This document shows, in pieces, positions 14,401-22,119 of a DNA stretch of 25,812 nucleotides. Both the position numbers and the translations under genes were made by a program. A model generated the notes under the pieces. That model ran no database searches. It was not told where the DNA came from and saw nothing but the letters and a program-made list of their open reading frames with translations. How positions within the stretch are numbered: the stretch's first letter is position 1; each line of letters starts with the position of its first letter. Source of the DNA: NIOZ-UU13 sp032250555 (GTDB taxonomy: Bacteria > Planctomycetota > Phycisphaerae > Sedimentisphaerales > Anaerobacaceae); assembly GCA_032250555.1 (NCBI GenBank), contig JAVVFI010000018.1, positions 1-25,812 of the forward strand, in the 5' to 3' direction.

Positions 14401-15885
14401 CAATCCCCTGCTGGTATTAAATGTCAGGTCACCTGTGTCGAGCTTGTCTTTCTTGACAATGTAACCGCCGGATATATCAGGCTCAGTGTTATCAGATGGT
14501 TCAAGCTTTGAGATATTGACGCGATTTTTACCCACTTTAATCTTTTCCATCAGAATGTACACGCCAACATAATCGCCCATCGAAATCCCGCCACCGTTGG
14601 TGTTCAGGAACAACTCGATATACCGTGTGCGGACTGCATACTGCCCCATATTATTGCTCCACTTATAGGTCAGAAAATTACGCATGAGTGATTTGTCCGA
14701 GTATGGAGCAGAAAGAACCCAGTCTGATTCAGCGGGAAAACCAAGAATAGAAACATCTTTGTCGGTATTATTTTCATCTAAAGTTTCAAGGTGGTACTGT
14801 TTTTTGGCAAAACCTTCTGAACTTTTGCCACGAATATTAAGGCCGGCTTTACCCATGAAATCCGGCGTATTGGTCGGTCTGGCCCTGCCACGGGCTGTAT
14901 TATCGATGAATCCGGCAAAAGCCAAAGTCTGAGTCTCGGTCGTTTGACCCACACCTTTTCCGAATGTATCAATTACAGCTATGGGCAGATTAGAACTGAA
15001 ATTTTGGATATCCGGTTCAAGAAAAACGTAATTCTTTGTCCTGACATTTGAGAGTTTCCAGCCAGGTTTAATTGCCTTGGCTCGAAGATTCGTGGTCGTT
15101 GTGATTAGAATGGGTTCGGTATAGAGCATACCACTGGGGCCACGCCCACGGCCGTTAGTATCATACGGCTCACTGCCATCAAGCGTATAGTATATAACAG
15201 CACCTTTAGTTTCAGTGGCGAGTGTAACAGAGAAAGGCGTGTTATAAAAACCGTGTTCGCGGCTGAATTTCGGTTCATCAACAAAGCCCAAATATCCACC
15301 GGTATTTTCCTCTCCGGGTGTAGGCTCAGCTATGAAACGCCAAACATCATTAGCATCAGGAAAGCGGCCATAGGAAATATCAGTGGTCTGGTCGAGAAAG
15401 ACAACGCTGTCAATCAGCGTACTGCCATCCGTATCGAACAGGCCGATTTCCTCACCGCCGGCACTTAGCCTGAAATTGGCATGCAATCCTTCGTCGGCGG
15501 TGTCGTTGTCGGCCCATATCACCAGAAAACCGCCCGGCGGAATGACAGTAGCTCCCCGAGTGTCACTATGTATCCGCCACTTATCCGGAACAGAGAGGTT
15601 ATCCGTCAGGTGCATACCATCCAGATCAATAGCATCAGCACCAAAGTTGTAGATTTCGATCCAGTCATCATATTGATCCTGTGGATCCAGGGCGGAACTG
15701 TTGTTGGAAGCTACGAACTCATTTATTACCAAGGGAATGCCGGATTGCTGCAACTGGTCAGCCTGCAAAGTTACATCAGATATATCATCATTAAGGTCAT
15801 CAACGGGATAAACTGCGGTCGTTGAGCTAACTAATGACAGTGATACTAATAAAGCAAGTAATGAGATTGATAACAAACAGCGCAT
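11425..15885 (-). CDS. Secreted CotH-kinase protein with four lamin-tail domains
   Basis: 1486 residues from ATG 15885 (GGAAGGG about 10 nt upstream). Earlier in-frame ATGs at 15933 and 15906 lack a ribosome site and would displace the signal peptide (MRCLLSISLLALLVSLSLVSS). Approximate order: lamin-tail domain 50-190 (LVINEFVASNN, DDWIEIYN); chitobiase-C-like module 203-288 (IYYTLDGSEP); CotH kinase domain 300-700, with the metal-site motif GPAWDYNLSLGN at about 580-590; a second IYYTLDGTDP module 715-755; a beta-sandwich 800-940; then three more lamin-tail domains near 1000-1110, 1160-1280 and 1315-1480, each with an INE/TEIMYNP and YIEL pattern. CotH proteins are atypical secreted or spore-coat kinases; lamin-tail domains likely bind surfaces or other proteins. 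Single gene, own promoter. Its 3' end converges on the alcohol dehydrogenase gene. Confidence 0.9.
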   Translation of the reverse strand: MRCLLSISLLALLVSLSLVSSTTAVYPVDDLNDDISDVTLQADQLQQSGIPLVINEFVASNNSSALDPQDQYDDWIEIYNFGADAIDLDGMHLTDNLSVPDKWRIHSDTRGATVIPPGGFLVIWADNDTADEGLHANFRLSAGGEEIGLFDTDGSTLIDSVVFLDQTTDISYGRFPDANDVWRFIAEPTPGEENTGGYLGFVDEPKFSREHGFYNTPFSVTLATETKGAVIYYTLDGSEPYDTNGRGRGPSGMLYTEPILITTTTNLRAKAIKPGWKLSNVRTKNYVFLEPDIQNFSSNLPIAVIDTFGKGVGQTTETQTLAFAGFIDNTARGRARPTNTPDFMGKAGLNIRGKSSEGFAKKQYHLETLDENNTDKDVSILGFPAESDWVLSAPYSDKSLMRNFLTYKWSNNMGQYAVRTRYIELFLNTNGGGISMGDYVGVYILMEKIKVGKNRVNISKLEPSDNTEPDISGGYIVKKDKLDTGDLTFNTSRGLSLIHLEPDKEEITQEQKDWIKGYIDEFEAVLYGPNFTDPIDGYAKYIDVDSFINIHILVELTKNIDGFRLSTYMFKDRGGKLNMGPAWDYNLSLGNADYLEGWIPTGWYYPLISAGDYPWWRRLFEDPEFQSRYADRWFVLRQSLFDTGMLLQDIDDVVDLLGEAQVRNFDRWKILGTYVWPNWFIAQTYQEEIDWMKGWLQDRVTWMDTQIAAEFATAPPLFSRQGGRVNQGFNLTMSASFGTIYYTLDGTDPRLTVIEPGETISTTLVGESDNKRAFVPMDPVSDNWKGGGPFDDSAWLESLAGPGGIGFERGVGYENLISLDIGGLMARKNSTCYIRIPFSFDSGPANFDFMTLNIRYDDGFIAYINGIEVARRNFTGTPQWNSGADVAHSDSEAVNFESINISAFLETLQTNNNILAIQGLNSSTVDSDFLISAELIAEENIPSQSGSSLPNVFQYTEPVTLDHSAHIKACIFKGDTWSSLNEAIFAVDPLAENLRVTEIMYNPFNPNTEYIELKNIGAVTINLNLAKFSNGIDFTFPNIELAPGEYVLVVQDIDAFEIRYGTTLNIAGQYTGSLNNAGERIKLEDAIGQTILDFEYKDRWRSIADGHGFSLTIIDPANTDPYDWNEKDSWRASAYLSGSPGEDDSGIVPDFGAVVINEVLAHSHADAADWIELHNTTGTAIDIGGWFLSDSSSDLMKYQIDPGTIIAPDGYIVFYEDQHFRNIAAPGAYQTFSLSENGERLYLSSAENGLLTGYRNVEDFGGSETGVSFGRYYKSSTGNYNFVPMSENTPGSANAYPKVGPIVINEIMYNPSWPDGGSYTNDQYEYIELLNISSEPVSLYNFEKAQPWKFTDGIEFIFPADVPVTIPAGGYLLVVKDPEAFSWRYPMVPVEKILGPYSGTLNNTGERLELSMPGDVDESGTLYDIRVDRISYSDGSHPENSPDGVDHWPTIPDDGLVSLSRISPQNYGNDPANWTSSSPSPGTVNP

Positions 15886-15962
15886 ATTAACCAAGCCCTT
15901 CCTCATCGGTGTAGTTAAACCGCGACCAAGCATTTAATCTTTACAGCTTATTAATTTCAACT

Positions 15963-15992
15963 ATTCTACCATATTAAGAGCTATAAAGTCAA
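15963..15992 (-). promoter_or_regulatory. Promoter of the CotH/lamin-tail gene
   Basis: Minus strand TTGACT (15992-15987), an 18-nt spacer, TAGAAT (15968-15963); each box matches 5 of 6. Predicted start is near 15956, about 70 nt before ATG 15885. Confidence 0.55.
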
Positions 15993-16070
15993 TAACTTTT
16001 GCTCATACGTTTACCTGCAGTTAGATACCTATGCGGAGAATGTCTCTCGAAAATGAGAAAAAGCTGTCCT

Positions 16071-16109
16071 GAAATAAAAAGGAGCCTATACCTAATCGGT
16101 ACAGGCTCC
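16071..16109 (-). terminator. Strong intrinsic terminator of the gene at 16155-18299
   Basis: A 12-bp stem with one mismatch (GGAGCCTATACC against GGTACAGGCTCC, 16081-16109) and a 5-nt loop, followed on the minus strand by TTTTTATTTC (16080-16071). It lies 45 nt after the stop codon and separates this gene from the CotH gene. Confidence 0.85.
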
Positions 16110-16154
16110 GAATTTGTAAATTCAAGCATAACTTATTCATTCCTGTTTGTGAGC

Positions 16155-18299
16155 TTACGGTGTTTCAGGCTCCTGTACAAATAGACGAATATCATCGAAG
16201 AATATCATACCCGCACCGCCGGCTACAGGATTGCTTCTGCTGCCAAGACCAAGAGTAATTGAATTTACATTAGCAAGATTCACACCCTGGTCTGCGAATA
16301 ACTGAAGGTCAATATTCCATTGGGTCCAGGATTCTACCAGTGCCGCGTCAGGATTATCATTAGTGACTACCGCGCTGTTATTTAGAACAACATACATTGG
16401 TTCGGCTGTGTTGCCTACAGCGCCTGCATACCAAATCGTCAGCGTATTGACGCCTTTGACTGTCCAGTCACGCGGGTAAGTCAACGTTAAAGTTGCCTCA
16501 GATTTCCCAACAGCGTTGTCGTAGGCTAACGGCATCGACTGATTGCCACTGTGAACATTAGCCTGCTCGGCAAAAGGAGGATTAGCATACCCAACGACAG
16601 AACCGTTAGTTGCCGGGCTGTCGAATCCGTCTATCCAGGCAAGATATATCCTGTTGCTCCCTGGTTCCTCTTCATTAAGATTGTTGTAACTCTCAAAATC
16701 ATCCACGACAAGGAAATCGGCAGTTGTAAAACTCCAGAGAGGCCCTGTCCAGGGACTGTTGGCGTTGGCACTATTGGCCTCATCAATACGCCAGTAGTAA
16801 GTGGTATCCCACTCAAGCTGTCCGGGCTCATAGCTCTCAGAACCAAGGTTACCACTGCTTTTTAACTCCAGAGCTGCTGCATCGGCGCCAAAATAGACTT
16901 CATGTGAAGCACCGAAGCCCGGTGCCCATGTCAGAACAGGTATTTGTGTTACATCCACAGCACCGTTAGACGGCTTAGGGTTACCGACAGCGCCCTGAGT
17001 CGTAAAGCTCCAGACATTGCCTTTGTAGGTCGCGACAGCATCAAACTCGTCAACACGCCAGTAGTAAGTCCTGGCTAATTCAAGCGGCGAGGCGGGAGTA
17101 TAGGTCGTAGCCCCCTGAGGAAGCCCACCGGAAGCATTTTCCACATCATCAAAATTGTCGCCAAAATATATAGTGTGCAGTTTCGCACCAAAACCTACCG
17201 TCCATTCAAGAAACGCGTCCGGTGCAACAGACTCAGCGGTATCTGCTGGGCTGGGATTGTAAGCGGTCTTCGGAGGAACCCTAAAGCTCCAGATATCGCC
17301 TTTTTGTATAGTACCATCTTCTTTTACCTCATCGATCCGCCAGTAGTATGTGGTACCCGGGATAAGACCATCCGGATATGGAAAACCGGGGAAGCCAACA
17401 ACGATAAACGCTGCAGGCTGGTTGCCCACAAATGTTTCAGCGGTGCCATCATTCACGTTATCATAATTTTCACCAAAGTACACATCGTGTGAAACCGCTG
17501 ATTCCGCCGGCGACCATCCAAGGCTTGCCCAAGTATCTTCATGGAAGGTACCATCGGCTGGGCTGGGATTGTAGGCTTTTCCAGTCACTCTTGCCGTTAA
17601 TGTTGTCATCCCGGGATTTCTAACATCGTAGTCAAGACTGGGAAGCCCCCCACCACCGAAGAATGTAATCTGTTCTGCTTCGATAAGGCCATTGATTTGT
17701 TCAGTTAAATCACCCTCAAAAATTATCGTACCGCCAGCGACATCTATCATGCCATTTGGATTTTCCATGTCAAGGCCACCGCTGCCAACATTAAAAGTAC
17801 CACCATTAAGGTATAATTGTCCCGCCGCTCCGGAAGGTGTTGGATTTCTAAATCTGCCACATGTCACTGTACCACCTGTCATAATCCAGGTCCCTGTACC
17901 ACCTCCCCATCCAAGCTCGAGTTCTGCACCGACCGTTATAGTACCACCACTCATATTAAATATGCCATGGGAATCTTGCCCATCACCCCACCAAATATAA
18001 TCTCCTATCTCAAGCGTTCCGCCCGTCATCGTCATAGTAGGCTCACCGGCCACTTCACAAGACAGGCCGTTAATTGCCAAAAACATCCCATCCCGAATAA
18101 TCGGGCCGTTTGGAGCTTTTGCGGCCGGTACATCGACAAAGACATTATCGCCGGCGCCTGGGACTTTATTTGAAGCCCAGTTGGCCGGATTATCCCAGAG
18201 CTTGTCACCGCCAGCATTAGACCAACGGACGTCCGCAGCGTTAGTGACAGAACCAAGAACTAAAACTACAAGTACCAAATTTGTAAATTTTCTACACAT
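16155..18299 (-). CDS. Large secreted protein with beta-helix-like repeats, FN3-like modules and a 'VDDFESYN' C-terminal domain
   Basis: 714 residues from ATG 18299, with an ideal AAGGAGG 7 nt upstream; a longer frame to 18419 lacks a signal peptide at its start. Residues 1-21 are the signal peptide. Residues about 23-60 (VRWSNAGGDKLWDNPANW...VPGAGDNVFVD) begin a beta-solenoid with repeats of the type MTGGTLEIGDY, MSGGTITVGAELELG, MTGGTVTCGRF, LNGGTFNVG, VAGGTIIFEG (to about 195). Three fibronectin-III-like repeats follow (about 242-525), each opening with NPSPADG or its variant and closing TYYWRIDE...WSFTT. The end (about 527-714) is a jelly-roll-like domain, FLVVDDFESYNN...GMIFFDDIRLF, often seen in planctomycete secreted proteins. 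No catalytic motif was recognised; an adhesin or glycan-binding role is inferred. No sorting signal was seen at the C-terminus. Confidence 0.85.
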   Translation of the reverse strand: MCRKFTNLVLVVLVLGSVTNAADVRWSNAGGDKLWDNPANWASNKVPGAGDNVFVDVPAAKAPNGPIIRDGMFLAINGLSCEVAGEPTMTMTGGTLEIGDYIWWGDGQDSHGIFNMSGGTITVGAELELGWGGGTGTWIMTGGTVTCGRFRNPTPSGAAGQLYLNGGTFNVGSGGLDMENPNGMIDVAGGTIIFEGDLTEQINGLIEAEQITFFGGGGLPSLDYDVRNPGMTTLTARVTGKAYNPSPADGTFHEDTWASLGWSPAESAVSHDVYFGENYDNVNDGTAETFVGNQPAAFIVVGFPGFPYPDGLIPGTTYYWRIDEVKEDGTIQKGDIWSFRVPPKTAYNPSPADTAESVAPDAFLEWTVGFGAKLHTIYFGDNFDDVENASGGLPQGATTYTPASPLELARTYYWRVDEFDAVATYKGNVWSFTTQGAVGNPKPSNGAVDVTQIPVLTWAPGFGASHEVYFGADAAALELKSSGNLGSESYEPGQLEWDTTYYWRIDEANSANANSPWTGPLWSFTTADFLVVDDFESYNNLNEEEPGSNRIYLAWIDGFDSPATNGSVVGYANPPFAEQANVHSGNQSMPLAYDNAVGKSEATLTLTYPRDWTVKGVNTLTIWYAGAVGNTAEPMYVVLNNSAVVTNDNPDAALVESWTQWNIDLQLFADQGVNLANVNSITLGLGSRSNPVAGGAGMIFFDDIRLFVQEPETP

Positions 18300-18316
18300 A
18301 ATTAGTCCTCCTTCGA

Positions 18317-18403
18317 TTAAATATAAAAGCTGAATGTCAATTGAAATGAAAACACTTTGGCTCCACGAAATATTGTTCTTCCTGAAGCTCTGTGTCCAAG
18401 CAC
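18317..18403 (-). CDS. Possible 28-residue leader ORF upstream of the beta-helix/FN3 gene
   Basis: In the leader of the gene at 16155-18299, AGGAGG stands 7 nt before a GTG at 18403 that opens a 28-codon frame (MLGHRASGRTIFRGAKVFSF..., TAA at 18317-18319). It ends 17 nt before the main ATG and just before the second AAGGAGG. The quality of the ribosome site is the only strong evidence. It could be a translated regulatory leader, or chance. Confidence 0.3.
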   Translation of the reverse strand: MLGHRASGRTIFRGAKVFSFQLTFSFYI

Positions 18404-18480
18404 AATAAATCCTCCTCAATAGGATATCTGCATAATTTCCCAGTAATAAGAAATCGAATTTAATGTAACCTATTGATTTA

Positions 18481-18510
18481 TTTATACCACATTTCCGTTC
18501 ATCCTGTCAA
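18481..18510 (-). promoter_or_regulatory. Promoter of the beta-helix/FN3 secreted protein gene
   Basis: Minus strand TTGACA (18510-18505), an 18-nt spacer, TATAAA (18486-18481); 11 of 12 core bases match. Predicted start is near 18474, giving a long leader of about 175 nt that contains the candidate leader ORF. Confidence 0.6.
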
Positions 18511-18624
18511 ACGAAATCTTAAAAACTGAAAAAACACCGTACTTATAGCTTGCAGACATTTGGTACGGAGATTGAGAGTATTATTAAGGATGAAGCTCAT
18601 CAGTTAAGGTAGTAAAAACTGCAA

Positions 18625-18634
18625 GAACATGTTC
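18625..18634. promoter_or_regulatory. Palindrome upstream of the symporter promoter
   Basis: GAACATGTTC is a perfect 10-bp palindrome ending 6 bp before the -35 box at 18641. It resembles half-sites of SOS boxes but with 2 rather than 4 central bases, so a LexA site is not claimed. It could be an activator site. Confidence 0.25.
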
Positions 18635-18640
18635 ATAGTG

Positions 18641-18670
18641 TTGGCACTGTCAAGAAAGATGTGTTATTAT
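18641..18670 (+). promoter_or_regulatory. Promoter of the symporter gene
   Basis: TTGGCA (18641-18646), an 18-nt spacer, TATTAT (18665-18670); each box matches 5 of 6. Predicted start is near 18677, about 58 nt before ATG 18735. Confidence 0.5.
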
Positions 18671-18734
18671 CACGCGAACAAGAGACCTAATATAAATACT
18701 GATAAAACAACATCGGTTTGTTAGGAGACTATAG

Positions 18735-20327
18735 ATGGCCTGGCCGGACATTGTGATAATCATTGGCTATTTTGTTATCGTGCTGAGTTTGGGAGTATAT
18801 TTCAGCAGATATATGAAATCGCAAAAGGATTTTTTCCTTGCCGGGAAAAAGATGCCATGGTGGATAGCAGCCTGTTCTTTGCAGGCAACAGATATAGGCC
18901 CGGAAACATATATAGGCGTTACCGGGGCTGTAGCCGCTACCGGATTGGCGTGGTTAAATTATGACTGGCTGCCGGCCTGCACAATACCGTGTATACTTTC
19001 AGCCTGGATTTTCGTAAGACATTATCAAAAAAGCGGCGTCTATACTATCCCCGAGTTTATAGAAAGAAGATACGATCCTTCTATGAGGGCATTGTGGGGG
19101 ATCTTATTCGTTTTAGTAAGGACACTCACCCTGGGTGTCGTAATCTATACAATGTCACTTCCAATATCATTGATTATCGGGTGGCCATCGTGGGTATCGT
19201 TACTTGTAGCGGCCGGTGTGACAGGCGCATATTGCTTTCTGGGCGGCCTTAAAGGTGTGATGATTACCGATGTTCTTCAATTTATCATCATGACCGTCTG
19301 CGCTACGGGATTGGTCTTTTTCTCTATGAGGGCAGTAGGAGGGTGGGCTGGACTTCGTGAATCGCTGGCTGATTCCCCCCAAATGTTTCACGTAGTATTA
19401 AGCAGGTCCGAAGGCAGTCCCGACACATGGTGGGGAGCAATGTTCATAGGCGCAATGTCTTTGGGACTGGCTTACTGGTGCACAGATCAAAATACCCTGC
19501 AAAGGACTTTTGCCTGTAAAACAGTCGAAGAATCAAGAACCGCATTAGTAGTCGGAAGTATAATGAAGTTTCCGATGACATTTATCTGGGGGCTTTTTGG
19601 TCTTTGCGCGGTTGTGTTATATCCTCAGATAGTCGAAAATAATCCGGATGATGCAATGCCGAAAATGGTTACTGAATTACTTCCGGTCGGAACCGCCGGG
19701 GCGGCAATTACGGCACTTTATGCCGCCGGGATGTCATCTTGTGATTCATTATTGACTTCAATGTCAACAGTTCTAACGAGAGATATATATCAAAGATTCT
19801 TAGTAAAGAAACAAACGGACTTACACTATGTATGGATCGGAAGAGGATTTATAATTTTGCTCCTGGTTTGTGGTACATTGTTCGCAACCGTTGTCTTTCC
19901 AATTTTTGGTGTCGCTTATGTTGCATGGCAGTCTGTGCTTTCATATATACAATTTCCGTTGTTTATGACACTGACGATTGGAATATTCTATAAAAGGGCA
20001 ACCGCCCTGCCGGCTTTTATAGGTTTGCTGGTCGGTTCAGTATCTGCCTTTGTTCTTGACAGGTTCATAGGCCCAAATCTAACACCATATTGGTGGTCAT
20101 TTGTATGGGCAGGATGGGCAGGAGGAATCATAACAGCATTAATTACTATTGGCGGCAGCCATTTTACAAAACCATACGCGGAAGAAAAATTAAAAGGGCT
20201 CTGCTGGGGAACTATAGAAGAAACTGAAGAAGAAAAACCAAAACTGATAATGGATTGGCGTTTATGGAGTGTTGCAGCTATGGTGATTGGGATATCGCTG
20301 ACATTAATTTTCTGGCTGGTTTTATAG
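18735..20327 (+). CDS. Sodium/solute symporter (SSS family, probably sugar)
   Basis: 530 residues; AGGAG lies 7 nt before the ATG. About 13-14 hydrophobic helices span the chain, from IVIIIGYFVIVLSLGVYF to the last at LWSVAAMVIGISLTLIFWLVL. Family signatures are clear: KSQKDFFLAGKKMPWW near the N-terminus, GGLKGVMITDVLQ (the SGLT-type GG...TD..Q motif) and AAGMSSCDSLLTSMSTVLTRDIY, which contains the usual Ser-rich Na+ site helix. Length fits the SGLT-like branch. It would import a sugar or a related solute by Na+ symport across the inner membrane; the substrate cannot be told. A two-helix miniprotein gene starts 8 nt after its stop codon. In this context it may take up products of the exported hydrolases. 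Confidence 0.92.
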   Translation: MAWPDIVIIIGYFVIVLSLGVYFSRYMKSQKDFFLAGKKMPWWIAACSLQATDIGPETYIGVTGAVAATGLAWLNYDWLPACTIPCILSAWIFVRHYQKSGVYTIPEFIERRYDPSMRALWGILFVLVRTLTLGVVIYTMSLPISLIIGWPSWVSLLVAAGVTGAYCFLGGLKGVMITDVLQFIIMTVCATGLVFFSMRAVGGWAGLRESLADSPQMFHVVLSRSEGSPDTWWGAMFIGAMSLGLAYWCTDQNTLQRTFACKTVEESRTALVVGSIMKFPMTFIWGLFGLCAVVLYPQIVENNPDDAMPKMVTELLPVGTAGAAITALYAAGMSSCDSLLTSMSTVLTRDIYQRFLVKKQTDLHYVWIGRGFIILLLVCGTLFATVVFPIFGVAYVAWQSVLSYIQFPLFMTLTIGIFYKRATALPAFIGLLVGSVSAFVLDRFIGPNLTPYWWSFVWAGWAGGIITALITIGGSHFTKPYAEEKLKGLCWGTIEETEEEKPKLIMDWRLWSVAAMVIGISLTLIFWLVL

Positions 20328-20335
20328 GTGATAAT

Positions 20336-20545
20336 ATGGAAGAGATGAATCAAAGAAAAGTATTGGGAATAAGCTTACTGGCATTTGCCATACTCATGCT
20401 TGCAGTTTGCTTTATATATCAAATAATTACACCATCTGTGAAATTCGTAAATATATGGTTTTCCTACCTTGTTGGGACAGTTCTTTTAGTTATAGGATTG
20501 TTGATGGCTTTAGTAAAAAACGCTGAACAACCACCTGACAAGTAA
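20336..20545 (+). CDS. Two-helix membrane miniprotein next to the symporter
   Basis: 69 residues from ATG 20336, 8 nt after the symporter stop, with AGGTG 6 nt upstream; a second ATG lies at 20345. An in-frame extension to 20255 would lie inside the symporter gene and is rejected. It has two transmembrane helices (LGISLLAFAILMLAVCFIYQI and IWFSYLVGTVLLVIGLLMAL), a charged N-terminus (MEEMNQRK) and a hydrophilic tail. I do not recognise the family. Its position suggests an accessory subunit of the symporter, as is seen for some other SSS transporters, but that is inference. Confidence 0.7.
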   Translation: MEEMNQRKVLGISLLAFAILMLAVCFIYQIITPSVKFVNIWFSYLVGTVLLVIGLLMALVKNAEQPPDK

Positions 20546-20669
20546 CGGCTATAGTCACCGCAAAAATCTCAACCAGTTGAAAAACGGACGTTTTATTTTG
20601 AATTGCTACTTCAGAAGATGAAATAATACGAATCCAATGTAAAATTCTACACATTAAAACTGTGTGCAC

Positions 20670-22103
20670 TTAAACCGACAAATCCGGCGCAATATATGGC
20701 TCGCGATAAAAGCCATGAACCAGACGGTTGGCTTGCTCATTATCCTTGAAGCACTCATTCTTCCGGTCAATCTCCAGCCATGGTCCAAGTGACACTGTTC
20801 CGGCGTTCACTTTGATTTCATTGTCCTTAAGATGCTCCAGCATCCGCTTAAGCATGTCTCTGAATATTGGGATTTCCTGAACCTGGGTGAGCATCTGTCT
20901 CCGAGAAGCTTTAACGCCCAGCCTGAGCGAGATATTACCGGCATGGGTAATCGCAGTAGAAATATGTCCTTCGAGAACTTCAGCTTTCAGGTCTTGGCGA
21001 CGGCCGCTACGGACCGCTTCAATGAAATTGACAAAATGGTCACCACCGCCACTGAATTTTTTGACCTCTTTACCTTCGTTATCCCACGCTATGCCACGAT
21101 AAAGACTTACCGAGCCACCTTCACAATCGACAATCACGCCCACTCGTTCGCCGCGAAAGTCCGGCATTTCATCAGAACCTTTGGCTTTCGTTAGATTGTG
21201 GACCTCATAAAACACCGGCGCCTTGGGGAAATCATAATAGATTATCTGTGTATTCGGTACATCACAGGCATCGTTGAATACGAAGCGGCCACCAATACTT
21301 ATCACCCGGCGGGGAAGCATTTTCTCGCCCAGACACCACCGAGCCGCATCCATTTCGTGAACACCCTGATTGCACGATTCCCCGTCTCCGGTATTCCAGT
21401 CAAAGCTGCAGTCATACTGGAGTTTGTTCCGATAGATTGGCAGCTTTCCGGCTGGGCCACACCAGAGGTCATAGTCGATAGAATCCGGGATTGGGAGGGG
21501 AGAGCTGCGCTTACCGCACGAAGAACGCTGCTTGTTGGCAAAAGCCGTGATGTGTCTGATTTTGCCGAGGCTTCCTTCCTGAATCCACTGTATTGCCTTA
21601 GCAATGGAACTCTGCGAGCGACGCTGGGTGCCGCATTGAATGATACGGTTGTACTTTCTGGCAGCGCTGACCATCTGCCTGCCTTCCCAGATATAATGTG
21701 ACAGTGGTTTCTCTACATAAACATGCTTGCCGGCCTGAGAAGCCCAGATTGTACTGAGGCCATGCCAATAGTTCTGTGTCGCGTTGGCAATTACATCTAT
21801 ATCTTCGCGGTCGAGCAACTTACGCATATCAACGTATTGGGCAACCTTGTGCCCATATTTCGATTCGATTATCTTAGCCGCCTGCGCCATACGCTGCCGG
21901 TCGGGATCGCTCACAGCAACGATGGTGACACCATCCTGGTTTTCGAATGAGGGTATATGTGCTCCCACACCGCGACCGCCACAACCGACCAAGCCCACAC
22001 GAATGCTGTCATTCGCCCCTCTAATGCGAGAATAAGGCAACACAGTAACAAGCCCGACAGCAACAGTACTCTTTACGAAATCCCGACGAGTAATACCTTT
22101 CAT
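20670..22103 (-). CDS. Tat-exported Gfo/Idh/MocA-family oxidoreductase
   Basis: 477 residues; AGGAGG lies 9 nt before the ATG. The Tat signal is TRRDFVKSTVAVGLVTVLPYS (residues 5-25). The Rossmann fold follows at once: IRVGLVGCGGRGVGAHIPSF (34-53), then VAVSDPDRQR, and the family motif VEKPLSH with Glu131-Lys132-Pro133; Lys132 is the usual catalytic or substrate-orienting residue. The C-terminal half has GTGDGESCNQGVHEMDAARWCLG, typical of the exported planctomycete subfamily. Such enzymes oxidise or reduce sugar hydroxyls with a tightly bound NAD(P); being exported by Tat, the cofactor would be loaded before export. It is the last gene of the operon from 25812, 16 nt after the unknown helical protein. 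The sugar substrate is unknown. Confidence 0.92.
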   Translation of the reverse strand: MKGITRRDFVKSTVAVGLVTVLPYSRIRGANDSIRVGLVGCGGRGVGAHIPSFENQDGVTIVAVSDPDRQRMAQAAKIIESKYGHKVAQYVDMRKLLDREDIDVIANATQNYWHGLSTIWASQAGKHVYVEKPLSHYIWEGRQMVSAARKYNRIIQCGTQRRSQSSIAKAIQWIQEGSLGKIRHITAFANKQRSSCGKRSSPLPIPDSIDYDLWCGPAGKLPIYRNKLQYDCSFDWNTGDGESCNQGVHEMDAARWCLGEKMLPRRVISIGGRFVFNDACDVPNTQIIYYDFPKAPVFYEVHNLTKAKGSDEMPDFRGERVGVIVDCEGGSVSLYRGIAWDNEGKEVKKFSGGGDHFVNFIEAVRSGRRQDLKAEVLEGHISTAITHAGNISLRLGVKASRRQMLTQVQEIPIFRDMLKRMLEHLKDNEIKVNAGTVSLGPWLEIDRKNECFKDNEQANRLVHGFYREPYIAPDLSV

Positions 22104-22119
22104 AATTTTTTTCCTCCTG

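Larger units (their letters stand above)
18404..18734. other. Divergent intergenic region between the secreted protein gene and the symporter gene
   Basis: It carries the minus-strand promoter (18481-18510), a minus-strand terminator-like hairpin (stem CCGTAC/GTACGG, 18537-18568, followed by TGTTTTTTC), a 10-bp palindrome (18625-18634) and the plus-strand promoter (18641-18670). I see no gene in it. A 20-odd-codon open stretch around 18523-18609 on the plus strand has no start or ribosome site. Confidence 0.5.

Noticed and set aside
15886..15933. Longer N-terminus of the CotH protein from ATG 15933 or 15906
   Set aside because: No ribosome site at either codon, and both would put 9-16 polar residues before a clear signal peptide.
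18300..18419. Longer N-terminus of the secreted FN3-like protein, starting at 18419
   Set aside because: The extension has no ribosome site, would hide the signal peptide, and overlaps the leader; ATG 18299 has an ideal AAGGAGG.
18523..18609. Open stretch on the plus strand ending SIIKDEAHQLR that reads like a coding remnant
   Set aside because: No start codon, no ribosome site and no recognisable relative; too short to call a pseudogene.
18625..18634. LexA/SOS box reading of GAACATGTTC
   Set aside because: The known box has four bases between GAAC and GTTC; here there are two, and the flanking gene is a transporter.
20571..20600. Hairpin AAAACGGACGTTTT followed by ATTTTG between the convergent miniprotein and Gfo/Idh genes
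   Set aside because: The stem is short and A-T rich, so it is at most a weak terminator for either strand.
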